Assembly: GCF_043575855.1 (NCBI RefSeq)
Contig: NZ_CP144375.1
Span: 10,850,001-10,914,000, forward strand
Direction of reading: 5' to 3'
DNA: 64,000 nucleotides
DNA from: Kutzneria buriramensis
GTDB lineage: Bacteria > Actinomycetota > Actinomycetes > Mycobacteriales > Pseudonocardiaceae
Under the pieces are notes generated by a model. That model was given only the letters and a program-made list of their open reading frames with translations, had not been told where the DNA came from and made no database searches. The translations under genes were made by a program, and so were the position numbers. Of this stretch, positions 16,452-25,400 are shown one piece after another; the first letter of the stretch is position 1; each line of letters starts with the position of its first letter.

Positions 16452-17273
16452 GTGAAAAACGCACGCATGATGGTCACCGTCGCCGGCGCCGCGCTGGCCC
16501 TGGTCGCCCCCCTCCTGGCCGCCACCGCCTCGCCCGCGTTCGCCGCGAGCCGGGACGGGTCCTGCGACAGCGGAGAGTTCTGCTACTACTACAACAGCAA
16601 CGAGGCCGGCTCGGTCTCCGACTTCACCGGCTCGATCAGCGACCTCGGCGCGACCCAGCCGACCTGCTACGAGTTCAAGGGCGCCGGCGCCGGCCAGGGC
16701 CTGTGCGTGAAGAACAACGCGGCGTCGGTGTGGAACCGCACCGGGTACACGGTTCGGGTCTACTTCAACAGCGACTTCGGCGGCCACAGCCAGGACTTCG
16801 CGCCCGGCGCGAAGGGCAACCTCGACGCCACGCTGAAGAACAACAACGCCAGCCACCAGTTCATCACCGGTGGCGGCGGCGGCTCGCAGACCCCCGTCAA
16901 CGACTACGACGGCAACGCCCGCGGCTTCGCGCAGGACAACTGCACCGCCTTCGCGGCGTACCGGATCGCCAGCCGGCTCGGCGTCTCCAACTTCAGCAAC
17001 TCCTACGGCGGCGTCACCTGGGGCGACGCCGGCAACTGGGACAACGCCGCCCGCGCCGTCGGCGTCCGGGTCGACACCACCCCGACCGTCGGCTCCATCG
17101 CCGTCAACGACGTCCACAAGGTCGGCCACGTCGCCTACGTCAACGCGGTCCACTCCGACGGCTCGTTCGACGTCGAGGAGTACAACTGGAACAACCCGCT
17201 CGCCTATGGCACCCGCAAGAACGTGCACGTGAGCAGCGCCCAGGCCGACTTCCAGTGGATGCTCCACTTCTGA
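16452..17273 (+). CDS. Secreted peptidase-inhibitor I36-CHAP amidase fusion
   Basis: A 273-residue exported protein starting at GTG with a signal peptide of about 33 residues. An I36-type inhibitor/beta-gamma-crystallin-like domain (about 34-135: C-D-S-G-E-F-C-Y-Y-Y, F-N-S-D-F-G-G-H-S-Q-D-F) is joined by a Gly-rich linker to a CHAP domain (about 145-273). CHAP catalytic residues are Cys164 in D-N-C-T-A-F-A and His226 in V-G-H-V-A-Y-V, with a polar residue in E-E-Y-N-W. CHAP domains hydrolyse peptidoglycan amide bonds. The I36 part may bind the wall or inhibit a protease that attacks the enzyme. It ends a run of four exported proteins and is followed by a hairpin. Confidence 0.85.
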   Translation: MKNARMMVTVAGAALALVAPLLAATASPAFAASRDGSCDSGEFCYYYNSNEAGSVSDFTGSISDLGATQPTCYEFKGAGAGQGLCVKNNAASVWNRTGYTVRVYFNSDFGGHSQDFAPGAKGNLDATLKNNNASHQFITGGGGGSQTPVNDYDGNARGFAQDNCTAFAAYRIASRLGVSNFSNSYGGVTWGDAGNWDNAARAVGVRVDTTPTVGSIAVNDVHKVGHVAYVNAVHSDGSFDVEEYNWNNPLAYGTRKNVHVSSAQADFQWMLHF

Positions 17274-17290
17274 TCGGCAGGTGAACCGCC

Positions 17291-17325
17291 CTCGGGGCGC
17301 CGGTGGTCCGCACCGGCGCCCCGAG
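17291..17325 (+). terminator. Hairpin after the CHAP gene
   Basis: A perfect 15-bp stem (17291-17305 with 17311-17325) with loop GTCCG, 17 bp after the CHAP amidase stop. No T-run. It ends the secreted-protein cluster ahead of the regulator gene. Confidence 0.75.
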
Positions 17326-17436
17326 CGGCTCGCCCTCCCCGCTGGACGGGAGGCGGTTGAACCGGCACAGGCCTCTGACCGACAATGGTCCGACTGGCCT
17401 GTGCCGTTTCGGCGGCTGACCGTTCCAGGGGGAGGA

Positions 17437-19719
17437 ATGGGCGGTAACGCCTTCGGCGAGCTTCTGCGCGACTGCCGGCTGTCGGTCGGCTGGACGCAGG
17501 ACGAACTGGCCAGCCGGTCAGGGGTGTCCGCCCACTCGATCAGCGTGCTGGAGGCGGGGCGGCGACAGCCCCGGCTCTCCTCGGTGAGCCAGCTCGCCGA
17601 GGCCCTCGGACTCGACCCGGGCCGCCGTGAACAGCTGCTCGCGGCGGCGCGCACGGTCGCCACCCCGGCCGCGCTGATCCCGTCCCCGGAACCGGCCCCG
17701 CCGGCCGCCGCCCGGTCGAACGTGGCCGCACCCCGGCAGCTGCCGGCCGCGGTGGCCGGCTTCACCGGCCGGGCGTCCCAGCTCAAGGAGCTCACCAGCC
17801 TGCTGGATCGCAACGGCGCCGTGGTGATCTCGACGATCAGCGGCACCGCGGGCGTCGGGAAGACGGCCCTGGCCGTGCACTGGTCGCACGAGGTCGCGGA
17901 CCGGTTTCCCGACGGGCAGCTCTACGTCAACCTGCGGGGTTTCGACTCCAGCGGCCAGCCGGTCCAGCCCGCCGAGGCGATCCGGGGCTTCCTCGACGCG
18001 CTCGGCGTGCCGGCCCAGCAGATCCCGACCGGCCTGGCCGAGCAGGCGGCGCTGTACCGATCCCAGCTGGCCGACCGCCGGATACTGGTGGTGCTGGACA
18101 ATGCCCGCGACGCCGGCCAGGTCCGGCCGCTGCTGCCGGGCTCGGCCCAGTGCGTGACCGTCGTCACCAGCCGCGACCACCTCGGCGGCCTGATCGTCAG
18201 CGAGGGGGCGCAGGCCATCCCCCTGGACCTGATGACCGCCGCCGAGGCCTACGACCTGCTGGCGAGCCGGCTGGGTCCGGAGCGGCTGGCCGCCGAACCG
18301 CGGGCCGTCAGCGACCTGATCGAGCTGTGCGCGAGCCTGCCGCTGGCGCTGAGCATCGTTGCCGCGCGAGCCACCCTCACTCCCACGCTGTCGCTGACCG
18401 AGCTGGCCGGCCAGCTGCGCGACGTCCGGGATCGGTTGCACGCCCTGGACATCGGCGACACCAGCGTGAACCTCAGCGCGGTGTTCTCCTGGTCGTACCG
18501 GACGCTGAGCGCCGGGGCGGCGCGGATGTTCCGGCTGCTGAGCCTGCACCCGGGCCCGGTGATCTCGCTGTCGGCCGCCGCGAGCCTCGTCGGAACCGGC
18601 CGCGGCGACGCCCGCGCTGCTCTGGCCGAGCTGACCAGGGCGCAGCTGCTCACCGAACCCGGCGGCGGCCGGTTCGCCTACCACGACCTGCTGCGGGCGT
18701 ACTCGGAAGGCCAGGCCGGCCAGGAGGAGAGCGAGCCGGCGCGCCGTGCCGCGATGCACCGCATGCTCGATCACTACCTCCACACGGCGCACGCCGCGGC
18801 GCTGCTGCTCAACCCGCCCAACGACCAGCTGTCCCTGGCCGAACTCCAGCCGGGCACGTACGTCGACGAACTCGCCGACGACGAGCAGGCATGGCAGTGG
18901 TTCACGACCGAGAGCCCGGTGTTCGCGGGAGCCATCGACCGCGCCGCCGGCGCCGGCTTCGACACCCACGCCTGGCAACTCGCCTGTAGCGTGGCCAGCT
19001 TCTGTATCCGTGCCGGGCAGTGGACGCAGATGGTCACGACCCACCTCGTCGCGGTCGCCGCGGCCGAACGCGCCGGCGAACCGCACGGACAGACGTGGTC
19101 CCTGCGGGAACTGGGCCGGGCGTACATCCGCCTCGGCCGGTATCCCGACGCGCGCACCAGCCTGCTCCGCGCCCTCGAACTGGACGAGCGGCTCGGCGAC
19201 CTGAGCGGTCAGGCACGCACCTACAACAACCTCGGCATCGTGGCGCACGCGCAGGGCGACCACGCGGAGGCGCTGGAGCACGGCAAGACCGCCTACGCGT
19301 TGTTCCACGCGGCCGGACACCGGGCAGGCCAGGCCGACGCGCTGAACGCGATCGGCTGGATGCAGACGCAGCTGGGCCAGCACGCCGAGGCGCTGGACTC
19401 CTGCGGGCAAGCGCTCGAACTGCACCGCGCGGTCGGCAGTCGGCACGGCGAGGCCGACACGTGGGACAGCCTCGGCTACGCCCACCACAACCTCGGCGAG
19501 CACCAGCGGGCCGTCGCCTGCTACCACAACGCCCTGGACCTGTACGAGAAGCTGGGCGCTCGCCATCCGCAGGCCGACACCCTGATGCGCCTCGGCGAGA
19601 CGTACCAGGACGCGGGTGACTTCACCGCCGCCCATCAGGTCTGGCAGCGAGCTCTGCCCATCCTCGATGGTCTGCACCACCCCGACGCGGACGTCGTCCG
19701 CGCGCTGCTGGCGGAGTAG
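17437..19719 (+). CDS. XRE-NB-ARC-TPR regulator 1
   Basis: About 760 residues. An N-terminal XRE helix-turn-helix (about 1-70: W-T-Q-D-E-L-A-S-R-S-G-V-S) is followed by a NB-ARC/STAND ATPase with Walker A G-T-A-G-V-G-K-T (Lys142) and an I-L-V-V-L-D-N-A Walker B. Tetratricopeptide repeats fill the C-terminus (from about 540: A-R-T-Y-N-N-L-G-I-V-A-H-A-Q-G-D). It resembles the AfsR-like regulators but has XRE in place of the SARP DNA-binding domain. The ATG at 17437 is very close to a GGGGGAGGA site, so a GTG at 17401 is possible. Its 3' end overlaps the converging DUF692 gene by 98 bp. Ligand and targets are unknown. Confidence 0.85.
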   Translation: MGGNAFGELLRDCRLSVGWTQDELASRSGVSAHSISVLEAGRRQPRLSSVSQLAEALGLDPGRREQLLAAARTVATPAALIPSPEPAPPAAARSNVAAPRQLPAAVAGFTGRASQLKELTSLLDRNGAVVISTISGTAGVGKTALAVHWSHEVADRFPDGQLYVNLRGFDSSGQPVQPAEAIRGFLDALGVPAQQIPTGLAEQAALYRSQLADRRILVVLDNARDAGQVRPLLPGSAQCVTVVTSRDHLGGLIVSEGAQAIPLDLMTAAEAYDLLASRLGPERLAAEPRAVSDLIELCASLPLALSIVAARATLTPTLSLTELAGQLRDVRDRLHALDIGDTSVNLSAVFSWSYRTLSAGAARMFRLLSLHPGPVISLSAAASLVGTGRGDARAALAELTRAQLLTEPGGGRFAYHDLLRAYSEGQAGQEESEPARRAAMHRMLDHYLHTAHAAALLLNPPNDQLSLAELQPGTYVDELADDEQAWQWFTTESPVFAGAIDRAAGAGFDTHAWQLACSVASFCIRAGQWTQMVTTHLVAVAAAERAGEPHGQTWSLRELGRAYIRLGRYPDARTSLLRALELDERLGDLSGQARTYNNLGIVAHAQGDHAEALEHGKTAYALFHAAGHRAGQADALNAIGWMQTQLGQHAEALDSCGQALELHRAVGSRHGEADTWDSLGYAHHNLGEHQRAVACYHNALDLYEKLGARHPQADTLMRLGETYQDAGDFTAAHQVWQRALPILDGLHHPDADVVRALLAE

Positions 19720-20890
19720 CCAGATAGGACAGGAAGGCGGCGACGTCGGCGGACGCGCCGCCGGGCGGTTTGGGCCGGGATTCGGCGTAGTCGGCGAACA
19801 GCGGGCCGAGGCGGTCGCCGAGCTCGGCGGCGACGGCGGGCGCGTGGCGGGCGACCGCGTGGGATCGCTTGCGGACCAACGCGGATCGGGCGACGCCGAG
19901 TCGGTCGGCGTCGAAGCGCGGTGGCGGCTCGGTCAGCCCTACCAACGCTTCGGCCAGCAGGGACTGCATCGCCGCCAGGTCGCGCCGAAGGGCCGGTGCG
20001 ACGGACGGGCCCGGCCGGTGGGGTGATCGCACCGGGTGGTGCGGCATGGTGGCGCGTGGCGCGCCGGCGGTGGGTGGTTCTCGACCGACGGCGGTCCTGA
20101 TGGCGGCCAGTTCGGCGGAAAGTGTTGCCGCGGCGGGAAAGTTGCCGTCGCGCTCCAGCATCACCGCCGGCAATGCCGTGCGGTGGGCGAGTTCGGTCAG
20201 CAGCGTCAGGATCGGCTCGGACACCGGCGAGGTGTGCGTGTCGTGCCACACCCCGTCCCGTAACTCGCCGCCGGCCACGTGCACGTACGCGATCCGGTCC
20301 AGCGGCAGCGCGTCCAGCGCGGCGATCGGATCGGCGCCGAAGTTGATGGCGGAGCTGACCAGGTTCGCGACGTCCAGCAGCAGCCGTGCGCCGGTGTGGT
20401 CGAGGATCTCGGCGAGGAACTGGGCCTCGGTCAGCTCGTCGTCCGGCCACGCCACCACGGCGGCGATGTTCTCCAGGGCCACTGGCACGCCGAGGAAGTC
20501 CTGCGCGATGCGGACGTTCTCGGAGATCACGTCCACACTGGCGGGAGTGCGGGGTACCGGCAGCAGGTGCCCGGCCTCGCGGCCGTCCGCGCGGACGAAC
20601 GCGATGTGCTCGCTGACCAGAGGGGCGTCCAGCGCGGCCGCGCAAGCCCCGAGATGGGCGAGGCGGCCCGGTGCGGGCCGCTGTGCACCACCGAGTGACA
20701 GGGAGACACCATGCGGCACAACGGGAATTCCTCGTGCCCGCAGGAGGCGGAGCGATTCGGGAAGGCGTTGGGGCCGAATGCCTTCCGCGATCACCTCGAC
20801 GAATTCCACTCCTGGCAGCCGTTCGATGGTGAGGTCGATCTCCGGCCGCCAGCCGATGCCGACGGCCGGCCCGGGGCTGGGTGTCGTCAT
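19622..20890 (-). CDS. DUF692/MNIO multinuclear iron-dependent oxidase with C-terminal extension
   Basis: A 422-residue protein. Residues 1-290 form the DUF692 TIM barrel of the MbnB/TglH family. The expected metal ligands are all present: His60 (P-H-G-V-S), His95 (S-E-H-I), Glu140 (L-E-N-I), Asp173 and Asn176 (L-D-V-A-N), His204 (Y-V-H-V-A-G), Asp217 and His219 (D-T-H-T) and Glu246. Known members oxidise cysteine residues of peptide substrates using two or three irons and O2. A C-terminal extension of about 125 residues is an added helical region. The ATG overlaps the stop of the upstream TIGR04222 gene as ATGA, so the two are translationally coupled. That partner's Cys-rich tail is the obvious candidate substrate (inference). 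The 3' end overlaps a converging regulator gene. Confidence 0.85.
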   Translation of the reverse strand: MTTPSPGPAVGIGWRPEIDLTIERLPGVEFVEVIAEGIRPQRLPESLRLLRARGIPVVPHGVSLSLGGAQRPAPGRLAHLGACAAALDAPLVSEHIAFVRADGREAGHLLPVPRTPASVDVISENVRIAQDFLGVPVALENIAAVVAWPDDELTEAQFLAEILDHTGARLLLDVANLVSSAINFGADPIAALDALPLDRIAYVHVAGGELRDGVWHDTHTSPVSEPILTLLTELAHRTALPAVMLERDGNFPAAATLSAELAAIRTAVGREPPTAGAPRATMPHHPVRSPHRPGPSVAPALRRDLAAMQSLLAEALVGLTEPPPRFDADRLGVARSALVRKRSHAVARHAPAVAAELGDRLGPLFADYAESRPKPPGGASADVAAFLSYLATPPAARGRRPRRGGADHRGWAELAARPDGRR

Positions 20891-21747
20891 CCGCCGCATC
20901 CGCCCCCGCAGCCACCACCACATCCGCCGCCGCAACCGTCACCGCCGTCACCGCCGGTTCCGCTGGCCGGGCCGGTCATCAACGCCTGGCGCAGGTCGAG
21001 GTCCGGGACGGCCCCGAGGCCGAGTACCGCGATCGCCAGCAGTCCCGGCGACGAGGCCGTGAGATAGTCGGCCTGCGGTGACGCGGCGTACTCGTGGTCC
21101 GCACGTGCGAGGCGCAGGTACCGGCGGCCGCCGGCCGAGGGGCGTTCTGTGATGACCAGCTCGATGACCACCATGGCCAGGACCGCGAACCCGCTGACGA
21201 TGAGCAGGAAGACCAGGAAGCCGACGGGCCGGTCCAGGAGGGCGCCGTTGATCGCCCGCACCAGCCCGATGACCCACACCGCGACGGGCAGCAGCAAGGC
21301 CAGCCGGTACGGCAGCAGGCGCCAGCCCGTGACCAGCAGCCCGCTGGACAGCAGTTCATCACGGATCGCACGGATCGACGGGGCGTCGCGCAGTTCCCGG
21401 CGCACCGCTGCCGACCGCTGTCCGGCCGTGCCCACCGAGCGGTGAACCGCCAACTCGATCAGGTCGCGCACGGTGGCATCGGCCGCCGCGCTGAGTTCGC
21501 CCGTCCGGTTGACCAGAAGTGAGCCGCGGAGGGCGAGTGCGGCGATCGCGGTGTCCACCACCCGATCGGATCCGTCGGCCAGATAGGCGGCTCGATACGC
21601 GTCCAGTCGGACATCGGCACCGAGCGCGCTCGAGCCGGGCCGGTACAGCGGCGGCACAACAGTGTAGTTCAGGACCACCGCGACGACGAAACCCACTATG
21701 TAGAGCCAGATGAACTCAGGTCCGGAGATTCCCCACGGATCACCCAT
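20887..21747 (-). CDS. TIGR04222-type membrane protein with Cys-Gly-Gly-Gly repeat tail
   Basis: A 286-residue membrane protein. It has an N-terminal membrane helix (about 10-30), a soluble region of about 100 residues, two adjacent membrane helices (about 145-200) and a soluble part ending in a low-complexity tail. The tail carries Cys272, Cys276, Cys280 and Cys284, each separated by three glycines. This architecture matches the actinobacterial TIGR04222 family as I know it. Its stop overlaps the start of the DUF692/MNIO gene (ATGA). The tail looks like a modification or metal-binding site rather than a structural part. Real function is unknown. Confidence 0.82.
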   Translation of the reverse strand: MGDPWGISGPEFIWLYIVGFVVAVVLNYTVVPPLYRPGSSALGADVRLDAYRAAYLADGSDRVVDTAIAALALRGSLLVNRTGELSAAADATVRDLIELAVHRSVGTAGQRSAAVRRELRDAPSIRAIRDELLSSGLLVTGWRLLPYRLALLLPVAVWVIGLVRAINGALLDRPVGFLVFLLIVSGFAVLAMVVIELVITERPSAGGRRYLRLARADHEYAASPQADYLTASSPGLLAIAVLGLGAVPDLDLRQALMTGPASGTGGDGGDGCGGGCGGGCGGGCGG

Positions 21748-21774
21748 GTCCTCACCCCACGTCGAGCTCGATGA

Positions 21775-21807
21775 CCACTGTGGACGGTCGGGATGCGTCC
21801 ACAGTGG
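21775..21807 (-). terminator. Hairpin downstream of the 21824-22246 gene
   Basis: A perfect 11-bp stem (21775-21785 with 21797-21807, extended by one G:C pair) lies just after the stop of the small membrane protein gene on the minus strand, and just upstream of the TIGR04222 gene. It may be a terminator or, given its position 30-60 bp from the TIGR04222 ATG, an operator. Confidence 0.55.
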
Positions 21808-21823
21808 AGTTGTTGCGGCCCGG

Positions 21824-22246
21824 TCAGTCCCGGAAGGGGCCGTACTCGTACCAGTTCCGCACGTCGCTCTTGTTCAGCATGCCGATGACGGCGATGCCGA
21901 CCCCGATGCCGATGAACCCGGTCAACGAGCCGGCGACCAGGTTGACGACACCGCTCAGGATGAGGAGCGCCTGGATGGTGATGACGGTGGGCCGGACCCA
22001 GGGCTGTGGGCGCACGGTGCAGGCGATGCACAGCACCAGCAGCACGGCCAGTGCCAGGCTGAGGTAGCCGACGAGGTAGTCCAGGCCCGTGCCGCTGCCG
22101 CCGTCCTGGCTCAGGCTGGAGACGACCACCCAACCGACGAATCCGTTGCCGAGCACTTGCAGGACCAGGACGGCCAGCACGCCTCGGAGACGGCCGGGCA
22201 TGGACACGCGGTGCGCGTCTGCTGGTTCACCGGCGAGTTGACTCAT
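21824..22246 (-). CDS. Small four-helix membrane protein
   Basis: A 140-residue integral membrane protein with about four hydrophobic segments (near 20-42, 58-78, 88-106, 110-125), a polar N-terminus and a short D-V-R-N-W-Y-E-Y-G-P-F tail. The ATG at 22246 has a GAAGGAG site 7 bases upstream, which makes this start secure even though the frame is open further upstream. It diverges from the giant kinase gene; its promoter must lie in the shared region 22247-22415. I recognise no family, and the tail is unlike transporter or receptor signatures. Confidence 0.7.
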   Translation of the reverse strand: MSQLAGEPADAHRVSMPGRLRGVLAVLVLQVLGNGFVGWVVVSSLSQDGGSGTGLDYLVGYLSLALAVLLVLCIACTVRPQPWVRPTVITIQALLILSGVVNLVAGSLTGFIGIGVGIAVIGMLNKSDVRNWYEYGPFRD

Positions 22247-22415
22247 GGCGCCACTCCTTCGTGATTCCCGTTTCGTCGTCATGTTCGGGGCGGCCGTCGA
22301 TCGCGGGCTAGTGGAAACTTCCGGCGCTGTCGCGGCCGAGTGGCCGTCGGCAGCGCGGCTGATCACGGGTACTCTGTGCCCCCGGATTTGCGCCGACGGT
22401 CTGGTGGGGTGGGCG

Positions 22416-25400
22416 ATGGTGTCCGGTGCGGGGAGCTCGGCGGGGACGTCCGAATCAGCGGAGTTCGGGCCGTATCGCCTGGTGGCACTGATCGGCCGGG
22501 GTGGCATGGGGCTGGTCCATCGGGCCCACGACACCAGGCACGACCGGACCGTCGCGCTCAAGCGGCTGCCGGTGTCGGCGGCCGAGCACGAGTTCCGCAA
22601 CAGGTTCCGGCGCGAGGCCCGGATCGTGGCGAACCTACAGCACCCGAACGTGGTCCCGGTCAACGACTTCGGCGAGATCGACGGGCAGCTGTTCCTGGAC
22701 ATGATGCTGGTGCAGGGGACCGATCTGCGCCGCGCGCTGGGCGCCGGGACGATCGGTCCGGAGCAGGCGCTGCTCGTGCTCACTCAGGTGGCCCAGGCGC
22801 TGGACGCGGCGCACGCGAACGGGTTGGTCCATCGGGACGTCAAGCCGTCCAATGTCCTGATCGACGGCGACGGGCACGCCTATCTGGCCGATTTCGGCAT
22901 CGCCAGGGACATGGCGGCGGAGGCGACCGCGCTGACCGGGTCGGGCGAATTGATCGGCTCATGGGACTACATGGCGCCGGAGCGGCTGTCCGGCGGCCCG
23001 GTCGACGGCCGGGCGGACCAGTATTCGCTGGCGTGTGTGCTGTTCGAGTGCCTGACCGGGCGGTTGCCGCACCCTGAAGTCGACCCGGCGGCCAAGGTGG
23101 CCGCACACCTGCTGCGGCCGCCGCCGGCGCCGTCGGTGTTCGCCCCGACCGTCACTCCGGAACTGGACGCGGTGGTGCTGCGTGGTCTGTCGAAGGATCC
23201 CGCGCGCCGCTTCCCGTCCGTGACCGAGCTGATGGCTGCCGCGCAGTCCGCGGCGTACGCGGGCGAGACGCGGCGAGAGGCAGCCCCGACGCTGGCCGGA
23301 CCGGCGGCGCGGGAACGTGACCAGAGTCGGCTGGTACGGGCGATTCTGCGGTCCACGGCCGTGCGCGAGCCGACGCCGCCGGCACCGGACGCCGATCCGC
23401 CGCCCTGTCCATACCCCGGGTTGCGCGAGTTCGGCAGCGCGGACGCGGCGTGGTTCCACGGTCGCGCGCACGTGGTCACGGATCTGTTGGTGCGCTTGGC
23501 CGAACAGCTCGACACCGGGGAACCGGTGGTGCTGTTCGGCGCGTCCGGCGCTGGCAAGTCGTCGGTGCTGCTCGCCGGTCTGCTGCCCGCGTTGGCCAGC
23601 GCGGACGCGCCGGAACACGCCGCGTGGCCGCAGATCGTGCTGACCCCGGGCGCCGACCCGATCGGCAGCCTGGCCGCCGCCCTCGCCGCACGGACCGCCG
23701 TCGACGCCACCGAATGGATCCGGGTGATCCGGGAGGAGCCGTCCCGGCTCGGCGCGATGTGCGCCCAGGCCGTCGGGGACGACGCGGTCCACCCGGTGAT
23801 CGTGGTCGACCAGTTCGAGGAACTGTTCACCCACGGCGCCCCGGAGCCGGACCGGCTGGCGTTCGCCACGGCGGTCGCCAGCGCGCGTCCGGTGCTGGTC
23901 GTGCTGGCGGTGCGGGCGGATCTGGTCGAACGCTGCATCGAACTGGCCCCACTGGTGCCGGCGCTGAACTCGCCGGTGCTGTTGGGGCCCATGGACGTCG
24001 TCGCGTTGCGACAGGTGATCGTGGCGCCGGCTCGGGACGTCGGCGTGGACGTCGAGCCGGGCCTGCCCGAGCGGCTGATCGCCGACCTGGGGGTGCGGGG
24101 CGAGTCCGGCTACGACCCCGGCGCGCTGCCCCGGCTGGCGCACGTCCTGCGGGAGACCTGGAACCGCAGCGACGGCCGGACCCTGACGGTGGCCGCGTAC
24201 CGGGAAGCGGGCGGCATCGACGGGTCGGTGGCCCGCACGGCCGAGGAGATCTACACCCAGCTGGACCCGGCCGCCCGGGCGGCGTTGCGGTCGATGGTGC
24301 TGCGGCTGGCGACCGTGTCCGACGACGGCGGTGTCGTGCGACGCCGTGTGGACCCGGGCGATCTCGTTGCCGCGGAAGGACATCCGGCGGTGCTGGACCG
24401 GCTGATCGCGGCCCGGCTGGTGACGGTGGACGAGTCCGGGGCACGGTTGGCCCACGAGGCGCTGTTGTCGGCGTGGCCGCGGCTGCGGGACTGGATCGAC
24501 GAGGACCGCGCCGGGCTGAGCCAGTACCGCCGGTTCGGCGAGGCCGTCCGGGCCTGGACGGAGTCCGGCGAGCAGGCCGACGACCTCTACCGCGGAGTGC
24601 GGCTGGCCACGCTGAACGCCTGGCTGGAGTCGACCGGCGACCGGATGCGGCTGCCGACCGCCGAGCACGACTTCCTGGCCAGGTCGAACGCGGCCGAGCG
24701 GACCGGCATCGCGGCGGCTCGACGGCGGACCCGGCGACTGCGCGTGCTGGTGGCGGCGTTGTCGGTGCTGCTGGTCGTCGCGTCGGTGGCGATCGTCGTG
24801 GCCACCCGGCTGCGCCAGGACGCGCTGGATCAGAGCCAGCTCAGCCTGTCCCGGCAGCTGGCCGCGGAGTCGGCCCTGGCCAGGGGCGTCGATCCGGTGG
24901 GGGAGGGGCTGACCGCGCTCAGCGCCTGGCAGGCCGGACAGACGGTCGAGGCGCGCAGCGCGTTGCTGAACGCCCAGCAGGACAACTTCCGAGGGGAGCT
25001 CCTGGGCCACACGGCCATCGCGACCTCGGTCGCGGTCAGCGCCAACGGGCGGATCGCGGCCAGCGGCAGCCAGGACGGCACACTGCGGCTGTGGGACGTC
25101 CCGAACCGACGCGCCCTGGCCACCCTGGCCACCGGCGGCGGGTGGTACCACTCGGTCTCGCTGTCCGCCGACGGCCGGCTGCTGGCCGCGCTCGACATCG
25201 ATCAGCGGTCGGCGAGCCTGTGGGACGTCGCCCGCCGCGTGAAGGTGTTCACCGCTCCCGACAAGTCCTCCGGCACGGCGGTCTCGCCCGACGGCCGGAT
25301 GTTCGCCGTCTCGACCGAGGGCGGCCTGGTGATCCGCGACACGAGTTCGTTCGCACAACTCGCCGTGCTCCCGGTGGGAGCGTCGACCGTCGTGAGGTTC

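Noticed and set aside
19635..20951. A second long minus-strand frame over the MNIO gene
   Set aside because: The other frame holds all DUF692 ligands in order and the ATGA overlap; this one is Arg-rich shadow.
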